From assembly GCA_017460845.1 (NCBI GenBank), contig JAFUAE010000067.1, positions 1 to 35,474 of the forward strand: a stretch of 35,474 nucleotides of DNA, given 5' to 3'. The stretch comes from Lachnospiraceae bacterium (GTDB lineage: Bacteria; Bacillota; Clostridia; Lachnospirales; Lachnospiraceae). The position numbers were made by a program, and so were the translations under genes. The notes below the pieces were generated by a model. The model searched no databases. It saw only the letters and a program-made list of their open reading frames with translations, and was not told where the DNA came from. Below, piece by piece: positions 7,650 through 15,566 of the stretch; the stretch's first letter is position 1; the number at the start of each line of letters is the position of its first letter.

Positions 7650-8939
7650 TCACGCAAAGTCCAGCAGGTTGCCTTTTTCGTCGAAGTTAAGGTAACGCGG
7701 CTCCTCAAGGATTTCCATGTCCGGATGCTGGCGTACTTCGTCGAGCTGTGCCTCGGATACGAGAATGTTCTCCAGACTCAGGGTGTTCTTGAGGTAAATC
7801 ATGCGCGGATGCTCTCTGTCGCCGTCCGTCAGCATTTTGACTGCTGCTCTCAGAGCCAGCTCGTCATCCTCGAGGATCATCGGGATCTTACCGACCCTCA
7901 GCACTGTGCTGGTCAGCATATTGGCGTAGCAGCCATTGGTGCGTGCCTTGCTGAAGGCACGGTAGCTGCACATGTCCGCATTTCCGAGTCCCAGATAATT
8001 GCCGTGCGTCTCCTCGCTTAAGTCCAGCACGACGACACGCTCTTTTTTGATGCCGCCGTCAGCATACGGTGTCGCAAAGGTTCCGGTGACGTTGGGGTCC
8101 ATGCCGCTTCCGGAGAAGTTTTTGCCGATCTCACGTACGATCAGGACATCTGTCTCCGGCAGGATGATCCTCGGCATACGGGATTTTGCATACTTCAGCA
8201 GATCCGGCTCTTTGTCAAAGATCTCCTCTCTCTTAAGAACTTCGATCCTGCAGGTATGGTCATGCTCGTTTTCGATCGGCGCCACGCCGAATACGATATT
8301 GCTGTTGTCAAAAACGACCTTTGCAAATCTCGGCATTCTTTCGCCCATCTTGCTGAAGCCCAGCTTATGCAGGCTGTCAGCGCCCTCGCGCTTTCCGAGA
8401 CCGATAGCCATCATCTTGGCCATGCCGCTCTCATACGGACCGCGGAAAGCAGTGTGCGCCTTGATCCTGCCGACCAGAATGATCGCGTCAGCATCGTGCG
8501 CGAACTTGTCCATACGGACTTCGTCCCCGTCGACCTCGCCGACTCTGACCGTCTCCATGCTGGAGAAGATCGGGCATTCGCAGGCTTCTTCGGTGATGCC
8601 GTAGCCTTCGAGAAGCTCTCTCTGTCCCTCATCCGTTGCGCCGCCGTGGCTGCCCATAGCCGGTACAATATACGGCTTGGCACCATGCGCCTTCACAAAG
8701 CGGGCCAGCTCCCTGAGGATCAGCGGCATGTTTGCGATCTCACGGCTGGAGCCGGTCATCGCAACGGTCATGCCGGGCTTAATGCGGCCGGAAATCTCCG
8801 GATCCGCCAGTTTTTCATTGAGGTAAGCCGCAACATCCGGAATTGCATCATCCGGAAAGATCTGCCTTACCATCGCAAATTTAGGAAGCTTTGTTCCTGC
8901 CAGAATCTTTCTGATCTCCGACTGCTCTTCAAAAATCAT
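7650..8939 (-). CDS. LarA-family (DUF2088) nickel-pincer-dependent 2-hydroxyacid racemase/epimerase
   Basis: 429 residues, the size of lactate racemase LarA. The N-terminal DUF2088 domain has MTGSSREIANMP and MGSHGGATDEGQ. Residues that can match the nickel-pincer ligands of Lactobacillus plantarum LarA (His108, His174, Lys184, His200) are His98, His162, Lys175 and His191; the Lys-to-His spacing is 16 in both. LarA homologues act on lactate, malate, gluconate and other 2-hydroxyacids. The cofactor genes larB, larC and larE are not in this window. GGAGG lies just before the ATG at 8939, and the dehydrogenase gene ends 21 nt upstream. Next to a UxaA-type dehydratase and a 2-hydroxyacid dehydrogenase, an epimerase acting at C2 of a sugar acid or a malate/lactate-type racemase are the best guesses. 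Confidence 0.85.
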   Translation of the reverse strand: MIFEEQSEIRKILAGTKLPKFAMVRQIFPDDAIPDVAAYLNEKLADPEISGRIKPGMTVAMTGSSREIANMPLILRELARFVKAHGAKPYIVPAMGSHGGATDEGQRELLEGYGITEEACECPIFSSMETVRVGEVDGDEVRMDKFAHDADAIILVGRIKAHTAFRGPYESGMAKMMAIGLGKREGADSLHKLGFSKMGERMPRFAKVVFDNSNIVFGVAPIENEHDHTCRIEVLKREEIFDKEPDLLKYAKSRMPRIILPETDVLIVREIGKNFSGSGMDPNVTGTFATPYADGGIKKERVVVLDLSEETHGNYLGLGNADMCSYRAFSKARTNGCYANMLTSTVLRVGKIPMILEDDELALRAAVKMLTDGDREHPRMIYLKNTLSLENILVSEAQLDEVRQHPDMEILEEPRYLNFDEKGNLLDFA

Positions 8940-8960
8940 ATATGCCTCCTTAAAACAGAC

Positions 8961-9962
8961 TTATACCTCAGCCCACTCTGCATCCTTCCAGCGCGGATGC
9001 TCATAGACCTTCTTGTCTGCGACATAGGGCCACTTCTTGCCTTCGCAGATTGCAAGAGCGCCCTTGATGCACATGGTATGCATGCGGATGACAGCCTCTC
9101 TGGTCTGTGCAGCGCTGTGCGGGCTGACGACCACATTCGGGCAGTGCAGGATCTCATCGTCTACGAGAGTCGGCTCATGGTAGAAGACATCCAGGCCTGC
9201 GCCTGCGATCTTGCCGCTCTTCAGAGCTTCGCAGACAGCCGGCTCATTGATCACTTCGCCGCGGCTGCAGTTGATCAGCAGTGCAGTCGGCTTCATGGCA
9301 TCCAGCTCCGGCTTGTCGATGGTATTGTTGGTAACGCCCTCGATCAACGGCATCTGTACCACAACAACGTCTGCTGCCTTGATTGCTTCGATCTTGTCGT
9401 CGCACTTCTCAACGCCAAGCTCCGCCATCTGCTCCTTTGTCAGGAAGGTGTCATAAGCGATGACCTTCATGTCAAGGCCCTGTGCCAGGTGCGCGATGAT
9501 CTTGCCGATGGTGCCGAGACCAATGATCAGCATGGTCTTCTCTTCGACTTCAAATGCCTTCTTGGCGTCGCGGATCTTCCAGTTGCCCTTGCACTGCTCG
9601 ACATGGCCTTCTACAAGGTTCTTGGACAATGCCATCATCAGGGCAATGACATGCTCCGCCACGCTGCGGTTGTTTGCGCCCGGGGTGATAACGACCGGAA
9701 TACCTGCTGCCGTAGCCGCATCCACATCAACGCTGTCATAGCCGATGCCGGGACGTGCGATCGCCTTCAGGCTCTTGCACTCCATGACGCGCTTGTCGAT
9801 AGCCAGCTTGTCAGCGACACGTACGACAAAAATGTCGGTGTCCTCAAGCTCGTTGATGTAATTGTGCGGGTGAGAATCATGCGCCACAAAAATCTTATCA
9901 GCCTTACCTTCCAGGAGGGCCATTCCTTCCGGGCCCAGAGCCTCGGTCATTGTTACTTTCAT
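8961..9962 (-). CDS. D-isomer-specific 2-hydroxyacid dehydrogenase (SerA/hydroxypyruvate reductase-like)
   Basis: 333 residues, NAD(P)-dependent. The substrate domain contains ARPGIGYDSVDV (70-80) and NNRSVAEH. The dinucleotide fold shows IIGLGTIG (146-153), and the catalytic triad is Arg234 (NCSRGEV), Glu263 (FYHEP) and His282 (SPHSAAQT). It lacks the ACT domain of long SerA, so serine feedback is not expected. It interconverts a 2-oxoacid and a D-2-hydroxyacid in the cytoplasm. GAGGAG precedes the ATG. It lies 21 nt upstream of the LarA-like gene, so the two probably act on the same metabolite pool: racemisation to the D-form, then oxidation, or the reverse (inference). Confidence 0.9.
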   Translation of the reverse strand: MKVTMTEALGPEGMALLEGKADKIFVAHDSHPHNYINELEDTDIFVVRVADKLAIDKRVMECKSLKAIARPGIGYDSVDVDAATAAGIPVVITPGANNRSVAEHVIALMMALSKNLVEGHVEQCKGNWKIRDAKKAFEVEEKTMLIIGLGTIGKIIAHLAQGLDMKVIAYDTFLTKEQMAELGVEKCDDKIEAIKAADVVVVQMPLIEGVTNNTIDKPELDAMKPTALLINCSRGEVINEPAVCEALKSGKIAGAGLDVFYHEPTLVDDEILHCPNVVVSPHSAAQTREAVIRMHTMCIKGALAICEGKKWPYVADKKVYEHPRWKDAEWAEV

Positions 9963-9991
9963 CTTAGTTTCTCCTCACAAAATATAATTAA

Positions 9992-11155
9992 TTAAAAGAA
10001 AATCTGCCGGTAAGCAATCCTGCCGTCTATCATTGTCAGAAGCGGCACAAATAATTTGCTGCCTTTTATTGTGTTTCCGTAATTGTCCGCAAATATACGC
10101 TCTGTATCCTGAATATCAAATACGGCAATATCCGCAGGCATTCCTACTCTAAGAGAGCCTGCTCTGTCACAAATCCCAAGTGCCTTTGCCGGATTAATCG
10201 TGACAGCCTGCAGGACTTTTTCCAAAGGCATACCGCATGCACTCTGCATGCACATTGCATAAATCAGGCTGAATCCCGGCCGGACGTATTCGCTGATACG
10301 GACACAATCACTCGAAATGATATCCGGCAGGAAATCCTGCTCTGCAGCCTTCTGAAGATGCGGAATCGTCCAATGAACACGACCGTGGCAATCATCCATA
10401 ATTACCCCGCGCTCTCTTGCCCGGCGTACGGCCGGATGAATTGTTCCGTCTTTCAGAAAAATTGTTTCTGCTTTGCACTGATAAACATGTGCTGCTATAT
10501 CTCCCGGACGCAATGCATTAAACAATTCTTCAACTGAAACATTATCAGGCAAATCGTCATAATGAATAACAACTGGACAAAAATATCCCTTCGACTGCAG
10601 GTCTTCGCTGATTTCAATTGCCCTGTATAAAGGAGCCATCCCGTAATCCCCAAGGGTCGCTTTACACATTCTGACCTTCAGTCCGCGTAAAGTATCCGGA
10701 TAAGCCCTGAACAGCTTTTCCATGAGATCCGGCCTGAAATCAGCCGGATCATGATCCTCTTCATGTTTGCACAGGCTCTTATTTCCGAATGTCGATACAT
10801 TCAGATAGCTGTAAACATGCGGCTCATAGCGAATTACATTACTATTATAGAATTGTACAAAATTGGATGCCCCGCAGCTGCCCCCGTCCACAGCAGTGGT
10901 AATGCCGCTTGGAACACAGACCGTATCAGCATTTGCTCCAATAATCGTCCCGTAAAGGTTAATATGGAGATGCTCGTCAATCAGGCCGGGCAGAACATAT
11001 TTTCCTTCGCAGTCGACAGTGACTCGTGCATCTGCAGAATCGTCATTTTCAGCTTCGGCAATCACTCCGTTCTGTACATATACATTTGTTTTCTGAAAAG
11101 TTCCTGTCTCGCTGCAGAATACAAGCCCGTTTATAAATCTGGTATCGTAAAGCAT
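9992..11155 (-). CDS. Metal-dependent amidohydrolase/deacetylase-family protein
   Basis: 387 residues of the amidohydrolase superfamily. Metal-site residues are visible: His62/His64 in GLIDEHLHI, Lys160 in GLKVRM (the carboxylated lysine), His198 in VIHYDD, His223 in IAAHVYQ and Asp283 in IISSDC. The C-terminal end 'NPAKALGI...GSLRVGMPADIAVFD' closes the composite beta-sandwich. The pattern fits the dihydroorotase-like deacetylase subgroup that removes acyl groups from amino acids or opens cyclic amides. It lies between dctM and the 2-hydroxyacid dehydrogenase, 29 nt from the latter, so it may release the free hydroxy or amino acid from an imported conjugate (inference). Codon use is clearly more AT-rich than the downstream genes. 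The ribosome site (GGGGAAA) is weak. Confidence 0.83.
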   Translation of the reverse strand: MLYDTRFINGLVFCSETGTFQKTNVYVQNGVIAEAENDDSADARVTVDCEGKYVLPGLIDEHLHINLYGTIIGANADTVCVPSGITTAVDGGSCGASNFVQFYNSNVIRYEPHVYSYLNVSTFGNKSLCKHEEDHDPADFRPDLMEKLFRAYPDTLRGLKVRMCKATLGDYGMAPLYRAIEISEDLQSKGYFCPVVIHYDDLPDNVSVEELFNALRPGDIAAHVYQCKAETIFLKDGTIHPAVRRARERGVIMDDCHGRVHWTIPHLQKAAEQDFLPDIISSDCVRISEYVRPGFSLIYAMCMQSACGMPLEKVLQAVTINPAKALGICDRAGSLRVGMPADIAVFDIQDTERIFADNYGNTIKGSKLFVPLLTMIDGRIAYRQIFF

Positions 11156-11176
11156 GGTATTTCCCCGTTTTGCAAA

Positions 11177-12463
11177 TTATTTCATCATATTCGGAAGCAG
11201 CATTGAGAAAATCGGAACATAGGAAATCAGGAATACGGTTGCAAAAAGAATAATGACAAATGGAATTGCATTTTTTGCAATCGTAACAATATCCTGCTTC
11301 GTAGCCGGAATTGCTGCAAACAAACAATTACCAAACGGAGGTGTAGCCTGACCGACGGCCAGATTGAATACAATGATACATCCAAGCTGAACCGGATCAA
11401 TGCCAAACCCAACCGCCATATCATAAACCAGTGGTGCAACAATCAGAATAATTGCACCGCTGTCCATCAGCATGCCCAGAATAATCAGCATAACATTCAG
11501 GAACAGCAGAAAACTATACTTACCATGAATAAATGTGCTCATTGCCGCCGTAAACATTGACGGGAACTTGTAAACAGTAAGTACATATCCGAACAATGTT
11601 GCGGCCATAATCAGCATCAGAATGTTCGCTGTTCCCTTAACCGCATCGATGCAAATATTAAAAAGCTTTTGCGGTGTCATTTCACGATGAATGACAGTCG
11701 CAACGAACAATCCGTAAACAACCGCAACCGCTGCAGATTCTGTCGGTGTAAAAATACCGGAGTAAATGCCGCCAAGAATAATGATGGGCATGAGAAGCGC
11801 CCAGAAAGCTTCTTTGGTTGCTTTTGCAAGATTCGAGAAGCTGAAGTTCTCACTTTTTGGTATTCCATGCTTCTTGGCATAGAACCATGCATAAATGCAC
11901 ATAAATATGCCCGCCATCACACCCGGGATCACGCCTGACATCAGCAGCTTGGAAACAGATGTTCCTGTAGTCGCTCCATAAACGACAAAAACGATGCTTG
12001 GCGGAATAACGATACCAAGTGTGCCGCCCGCTACCGGAAGTGCCGCTGCATATCCCTCCGGATATTTCTCCTTTACGAGCTCCGGATAAAGCATACCGCC
12101 GATGGCTGCCGTCGTTGCAATTGATGAACCGGAAAGAGCGGCAAACAGCATACAAACCGCAAGTGTTGCAACAGAAAGGCCTCCATGCACATGCCCGAGC
12201 AACGCCTTACAGAACTTTACCAGTCTGGATGAAATGCCTCCATGCTGCATAATTGCTCCTGCCAGCATGAAAAAGAAAATTGCAAGCAGCGTGTATTTTG
12301 CACCGCCATTATACATTTTCTGAACTGCCGTCATGATCGGCATGCCGGATACAAAGCAAAGCGAAATAATACAGCTGAAGGACAGCGCCCAGGTAAACGG
12401 AACCCCAATTAACAATGTCACAAAGAACAGGATCAGAAGGATCGCAATAGGACTCATACTCAT
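11177..12463 (-). CDS. dctM: TRAP transporter large permease subunit DctM
   Basis: 428 residues with about 12 hydrophobic helices; the standard length for DctM. Recognisable segments include FFFMLAGAIMQHGGISSRLVKF, the 'LPVAGGTLGIVIPPSIVFVVYG' helix and 'GQATPPFGNCLFA', a TRAP-M hallmark. It forms the Na+-dependent uptake channel for carboxylic acids together with DctQ and the periplasmic-type DctP. It overlaps dctQ by 4 bp (ATGA), so the two are translationally coupled. AT-rich codon use is shared with dctQ, dctP and the amidohydrolase gene, unlike the GC-rich flanks. Confidence 0.93.
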   Translation of the reverse strand: MSMSPIAILLILFFVTLLIGVPFTWALSFSCIISLCFVSGMPIMTAVQKMYNGGAKYTLLAIFFFMLAGAIMQHGGISSRLVKFCKALLGHVHGGLSVATLAVCMLFAALSGSSIATTAAIGGMLYPELVKEKYPEGYAAALPVAGGTLGIVIPPSIVFVVYGATTGTSVSKLLMSGVIPGVMAGIFMCIYAWFYAKKHGIPKSENFSFSNLAKATKEAFWALLMPIIILGGIYSGIFTPTESAAVAVVYGLFVATVIHREMTPQKLFNICIDAVKGTANILMLIMAATLFGYVLTVYKFPSMFTAAMSTFIHGKYSFLLFLNVMLIILGMLMDSGAIILIVAPLVYDMAVGFGIDPVQLGCIIVFNLAVGQATPPFGNCLFAAIPATKQDIVTIAKNAIPFVIILFATVFLISYVPIFSMLLPNMMK

Positions 12464-12987
12464 GTTGTCTTACAACCTCCTTCCACCAGTTCACCTGTAG
12501 TGATTTCAATCAAATGCTTCACAGCAATAATCACATGATCTATTAAAGTCATTACAAAACCAATCGTCATTCCGATATAAAGATGATAAGTATATATCGG
12601 CAGCGGCGTCACTTTCTGAAGATTTGTCGTCACTGCAACCAGGGTGTCCTTCAGGCCAAACAGGCATAAAACGATTGCTGCAATACTGATCAAATCCCTG
12701 ATCAGTCCAATTGCAGCATTTGATTTTATTTTCTTGAATCGAATAATCTCAATTTTAATCTCCGCATCCGTCTTCGCTGCAATATTACACCCAATAATGA
12801 CCATAAACATGAACAAACAGACACTTAGCGTCTCGCAATACGAAAGTCCCCTGTTTGCAAGATATCTCAAGCAGACATTCGCGAAGTTAACTGCTACTGC
12901 GACAATTACCGCAATAAGCAGAAGCCATTTCTCTGCCAGAAAAATCGTATCGCTGACTTTGACCAGCGCATCATATAGCTTTTTCAT
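12460..12987 (-). CDS. dctQ: TRAP transporter small permease subunit DctQ
   Basis: 175 residues with four predicted membrane segments and the DctQ-typical first helix ('EKWLLLIAVIVAVAVNFANVCLRYL') and the RDLISI/GLKDTL middle. It bridges DctP-substrate and DctM. GAGGAGA precedes the ATG at 12987; the stop overlaps the dctM start. It follows a terminator-like hairpin (13043-13072) after dctP, so its expression is probably lower than that of dctP. Confidence 0.9.
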   Translation of the reverse strand: MKKLYDALVKVSDTIFLAEKWLLLIAVIVAVAVNFANVCLRYLANRGLSYCETLSVCLFMFMVIIGCNIAAKTDAEIKIEIIRFKKIKSNAAIGLIRDLISIAAIVLCLFGLKDTLVAVTTNLQKVTPLPIYTYHLYIGMTIGFVMTLIDHVIIAVKHLIEITTGELVEGGCKTT

Positions 12988-13042
12988 TACAGGCTCTCCT
13001 CAATCACAATTGTGGGCTGTTATTCATACACCGCCTTTCAGA

Positions 13043-13072
13043 AAAAACCGGGGGCATTTCTGCCCCCGGTTC
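13043..13072 (-). terminator. Intercistronic terminator/attenuator between dctP and dctQM
   Basis: AACCGGGGGCA / TGCCCCCGGTT 11-bp perfect stem with a 4-nt loop (13047-13072), followed on the minus strand by TTTTTTCT. It lies about 57 nt after the dctP stop and 55 nt before dctQ. Partial termination here would make more binding protein than permease, a common arrangement. Confidence 0.88.
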
Positions 13073-13128
13073 GCGATTGCCAAAAGGCCTAAGGGTTATG
13101 ACTTAACAGAAACTGTTCTCTAAATATA

Positions 13129-14184
13129 TTACAGTCCCATCATGCCAAGCAGGTCGCCGTACTGATCGCGATACTGATCGTATACACCTGCAGTAGCCTT
13201 CAGAAGCTCATCATGATCAAGTTCAACAAAATTCATGCCCTTATCGATACAGGTCTGCTTTGCTGCCTCATTGTCCTCGATTGTAGCTTTCCACTCTGCG
13301 TCTGCTGCATAAGCTGCTGCCTCATCAACCCACTTCTTCTGTTCATCTGTCAGGCTGTTGTACTTGGACTCACTTACGAGAAGTGCAGCAAGCTGGAATA
13401 CATGATTTGTTTCTACAAGATAATCCTGAACCTCATAGTATGCGTTATTTGCAATGTTGACATACGGATTTTCCTGTGCATCAACTGTCTTCTGCTCCAT
13501 AGCAGTATAAAGCTCACTGAATGCGATTACAGTTGCAGAAGCGCCGAGGCTGTTGAAAATTGCCTGGTGAACTTCATTAGACTGTGTACGGATCTTAAGT
13601 CCCTTAAAGTCATCAATGCTTTCGATTGGTTTGCTGCTGGTTGTCTCACGGAAGCCCATTGTCATCCAGCTGCCGACATGCATATTTGCTGCCTTCATTT
13701 TATCAGCCAGTACAGTTCCTGCTTCTCCGTTGATTGCTGCTCTCGCTGCATCATAATCAGCGAACATGAACGGAAGGTCGAATACGCCAAGTTCCGGGCA
13801 GAAATCTACAAGGGAAGATGTTACGATCGGGCTGACGTCACAAGTACCCTGCTGAATCATAGCTGCAACCTCAGGAATAGAGCCCAGAGTACCGTTCGGA
13901 TAAATTGTGCATGTCATGCTTCCGCCGGAGAGCTCTTCCAGCTTCTCGGCAAAAGCCGCAACACCTTTTCCGAATACGGAATTCTCTGCATCTGCATATG
14001 CAACTGTCAGGTCGATTTTTTCTGCTGCAGGAGCTTCTTCCTTTGCTGCCTCAGTTGCTGCAGCTTCAGCTGCCTTTGTTTCGGCCGGCGCTGCTGCTGT
14101 TGTTGACGCTGTTGAAGATCCACCGCACGCTGCAAGGCTGAGCGCCATAACTGCCGCGAGCATTACTGAAATAGTCTTTTTCAT
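13129..14184 (-). CDS. dctP: TRAP transporter solute-binding lipoprotein DctP
   Basis: 351 residues. A lipoprotein signal ends LSLAACGG (lipidated Cys20) and an Ala/Thr/Glu/Pro-rich linker (about 23-52) follows. The DctP domain shows 'GTCDVSPIVTSSLVDFCPELGVFDLPFMF', 'LKIRTQSNEVHQAIFNSLGASA' with the carboxylate-binding Arg, and 'MEQKTVDAQENPY', all typical of TRAP receptors for organic acids. I chose the ATG at 14184, preceded by GGAGGG; upstream in-frame ATG would add a non-signal extension. It lies outside the membrane and delivers substrate to DctQM. The gene stands between an aldolase and the permease genes, so the imported acid is probably the substrate of this operon. Confidence 0.94.
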   Translation of the reverse strand: MKKTISVMLAAVMALSLAACGGSSTASTTAAAPAETKAAEAAATEAAKEEAPAAEKIDLTVAYADAENSVFGKGVAAFAEKLEELSGGSMTCTIYPNGTLGSIPEVAAMIQQGTCDVSPIVTSSLVDFCPELGVFDLPFMFADYDAARAAINGEAGTVLADKMKAANMHVGSWMTMGFRETTSSKPIESIDDFKGLKIRTQSNEVHQAIFNSLGASATVIAFSELYTAMEQKTVDAQENPYVNIANNAYYEVQDYLVETNHVFQLAALLVSESKYNSLTDEQKKWVDEAAAYAADAEWKATIEDNEAAKQTCIDKGMNFVELDHDELLKATAGVYDQYRDQYGDLLGMMGL

Positions 14185-14299
14185 TTTTTCCCTCCAAAAA
14201 TGTAGTTTGTGTTTCTTCTTAAATATTTTTAAGCTGCTATTTAACAGCACGCTTTCTCTTAAAATTCCGGGCGTCTTGCTTTCCGCCGAACCTGTTTTA

Positions 14300-15214
14300 T
14301 CAGCAAAGTCCCTTCTCTTTGTTCTCTGCGATGATCGCCCTGATTTCAGCCATGCCTTCGTCGCTCAGGTAGTTGAACGGACGGCGGCAGTCGCCTACCG
14401 GATAGCCGAGCTCCTTGACAAACTTCTTGATGCAGGTGTTCGGGTTGCCGAATTTGAATGCTCTCTGAATGCTGACGATGTTTGCCTGTGCCTCCTCAGC
14501 GCCTGCAATGTCGCCTGCGACAAACTTGTCGTAAATATCGGAAAGCGCTCTCGGATAAATGTTTGCACGGCCTGCGATTCCGCCGACGCCGCCCTCCTTG
14601 AGGCAGGTCAGGATCGCGCCGTCATTGCCCGCGATGATGTAGGTCTTCTTCGGAAGATCCTTTGTTACGCGGATGTAAGCCTTAAGGTTGTCGATATCGC
14701 CGCTGGAATCCTTTGCACCGACGATGTTCTCAACGTCTCTGCACAGTGCCTCAACGGTCTCCGGAAGGATCTTGTTGCCGGTACGCGGCGGGATGTTGTA
14801 AAGAATGATCGGGAGATCCACTTCCTTTGCAACTGCTGCATAGTGATCGTAGAGTTCCTTCTGGCTTGCCAGAGCAAAGCTCGGAGTAATGATGGAAAGA
14901 GCATCTGCGCCGAGTGCCTCTGCACGCTTGCTCATCTCGATGGTGTCATAGGTGGAAATGCAGCCGGATCCTGCAATGACCGGAACTCTGCCCTTGACCT
15001 GGTCGATCACGGTCTTGAGAACTTCCTCTTTCTCTTTCATGCTGAGGATGTAGCCCTCGCCGTTTGTGCCAAACGGGAACAGTCCGTGTACGCCGCCCTC
15101 GATCAGTCTCTCGATCTGTCTGCGAAGCTCCTCGTGATTAACAGTCTGCGCCGCATCGTCATTCATCGGGGTAAGGATCGGAACGATAATGCCTTTGATA
15201 TCACACTCTTTCAT
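14300..15214 (-). CDS. DapA/NAL-family class I aldolase or dehydratase (paralogue 2)
   Basis: 304 residues. GTNGE at 49-53, YNIPPRTGN from Tyr139 and GAKDSSG with Schiff-base Lys168 are all in place. It resembles the paralogue at 4904-5806 throughout (same GTNGE, IPPRTGNK and KDSSGD motifs and the FKFGNPNT/FKYGNPNT region), so one may have arisen by duplication, but the two are well diverged. GGGAGG precedes the ATG. It is the first gene of the ten-gene operon and faces the PrpR-like regulator. Retention of two aldolases in one operon suggests two different 2-keto acids or a condensation and a cleavage step (inference). Confidence 0.88.
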   Translation of the reverse strand: MKECDIKGIIVPILTPMNDDAAQTVNHEELRRQIERLIEGGVHGLFPFGTNGEGYILSMKEKEEVLKTVIDQVKGRVPVIAGSGCISTYDTIEMSKRAEALGADALSIITPSFALASQKELYDHYAAVAKEVDLPIILYNIPPRTGNKILPETVEALCRDVENIVGAKDSSGDIDNLKAYIRVTKDLPKKTYIIAGNDGAILTCLKEGGVGGIAGRANIYPRALSDIYDKFVAGDIAGAEEAQANIVSIQRAFKFGNPNTCIKKFVKELGYPVGDCRRPFNYLSDEGMAEIRAIIAENKEKGLC

Positions 15215-15262
15215 GAAAAATGCCTCCCTCTGTACAAGATTGAAACTTCAGATTGATACTAT

Positions 15263-15327
15263 TTTACTATGAAAGTCAGCGAAAGCGAGCCGCAGGCGAC
15301 GCTTGAGCGCTACTTTCATGTATACGT
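15263..15327. repeat. 65-bp dispersed repeat, copy 1
   Basis: 65 bp identical to 32670-32734 and in the same orientation. It has ATGAAAGT/ACTTTCAT ends (15269-15276, 15312-15319) around a GC-rich core of nested short repeats (AGCGAAAGCG, GCGCT), so it can fold. On the minus strand it can be read as MKVALKRRLRLAFADFHSK, a peptide found at both copies. It lies in the predicted 5' leader of the aldolase-led operon. Flanks of the two copies differ except for nearby ATGACAG. Confidence 0.85.
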
Positions 15328-15395
15328 GCCCGCTTAGCAAGTCAAGCCCGCAGGGTGCTGACGAGCTTAGCGATGACAGTTTAGATGTTACGACA

Positions 15396-15424
15396 ATTAT
15401 AAAAAAACTTGTCCCTGCGTACAA
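15396..15424 (-). promoter_or_regulatory. Sigma-70-type promoter for the ten-gene minus-strand operon
   Basis: On the minus strand TTGTAC (15424-15419), 17-bp spacer, TATAAT (15401-15396). Transcription would start near 15388 and give a leader of about 175 nt containing the 65-bp repeat. No sigma-54 -24/-12 element is seen here. Confidence 0.65.
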
Positions 15425-15444
15425 TTCATCCATGAAGGGTTCTT

Positions 15445-15492
15445 TGTTTCATTGGAAAACAATCTCCCGTAAAATTGTTGCAAAATGAAACA
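15445..15492. promoter_or_regulatory. Dyad operator between the divergent promoters
   Basis: Two 19-bp arms, TGTTTCATTGGAAAACAAT (15445-15463) and ATTGTTGCAAAATGAAACA (15474-15492), are inverted repeats (15 of 19 positions) with a 10-bp centre. The right arm contains the compact dyad TGTTGCA-AAA-TGAAACA (15476-15492), seen again upstream of the alcohol dehydrogenase. It lies upstream of the minus promoter and overlaps the regulator's own promoter. Confidence 0.7.
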
Positions 15493-15506
15493 TAAGGGCG
15501 TAAACT
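15478..15506 (+). promoter_or_regulatory. Possible promoter of the PrpR-like regulator
   Basis: TTGCAA (15478-15483), 17-bp spacer, TAAACT (15501-15506). The -35 lies inside the operator dyad, which would fit autorepression. Confidence 0.4.
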
Positions 15507-15566
15507 GTGGGAAGAGTTTCTTAATTTATATTAAGGAAGGAAGACAGCCGTGAGGAGATCCGTGTC

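Noticed and set aside
15248-15433. Small gene encoding the shared MKVALKRRLRLAFADFHSK peptide
   Set aside because: The shared reading comes from the 65-bp repeat itself, identical DNA with palindromic ends, and the flanking residues differ; no ribosome site was found.
15215-15566. Sigma-54 (-24/-12) promoter for the PrpR-like regulator's target
   Set aside because: No TGGC-N7-TTGC element was found, while good sigma-70 boxes exist; the regulator also lacks GAFTGA.
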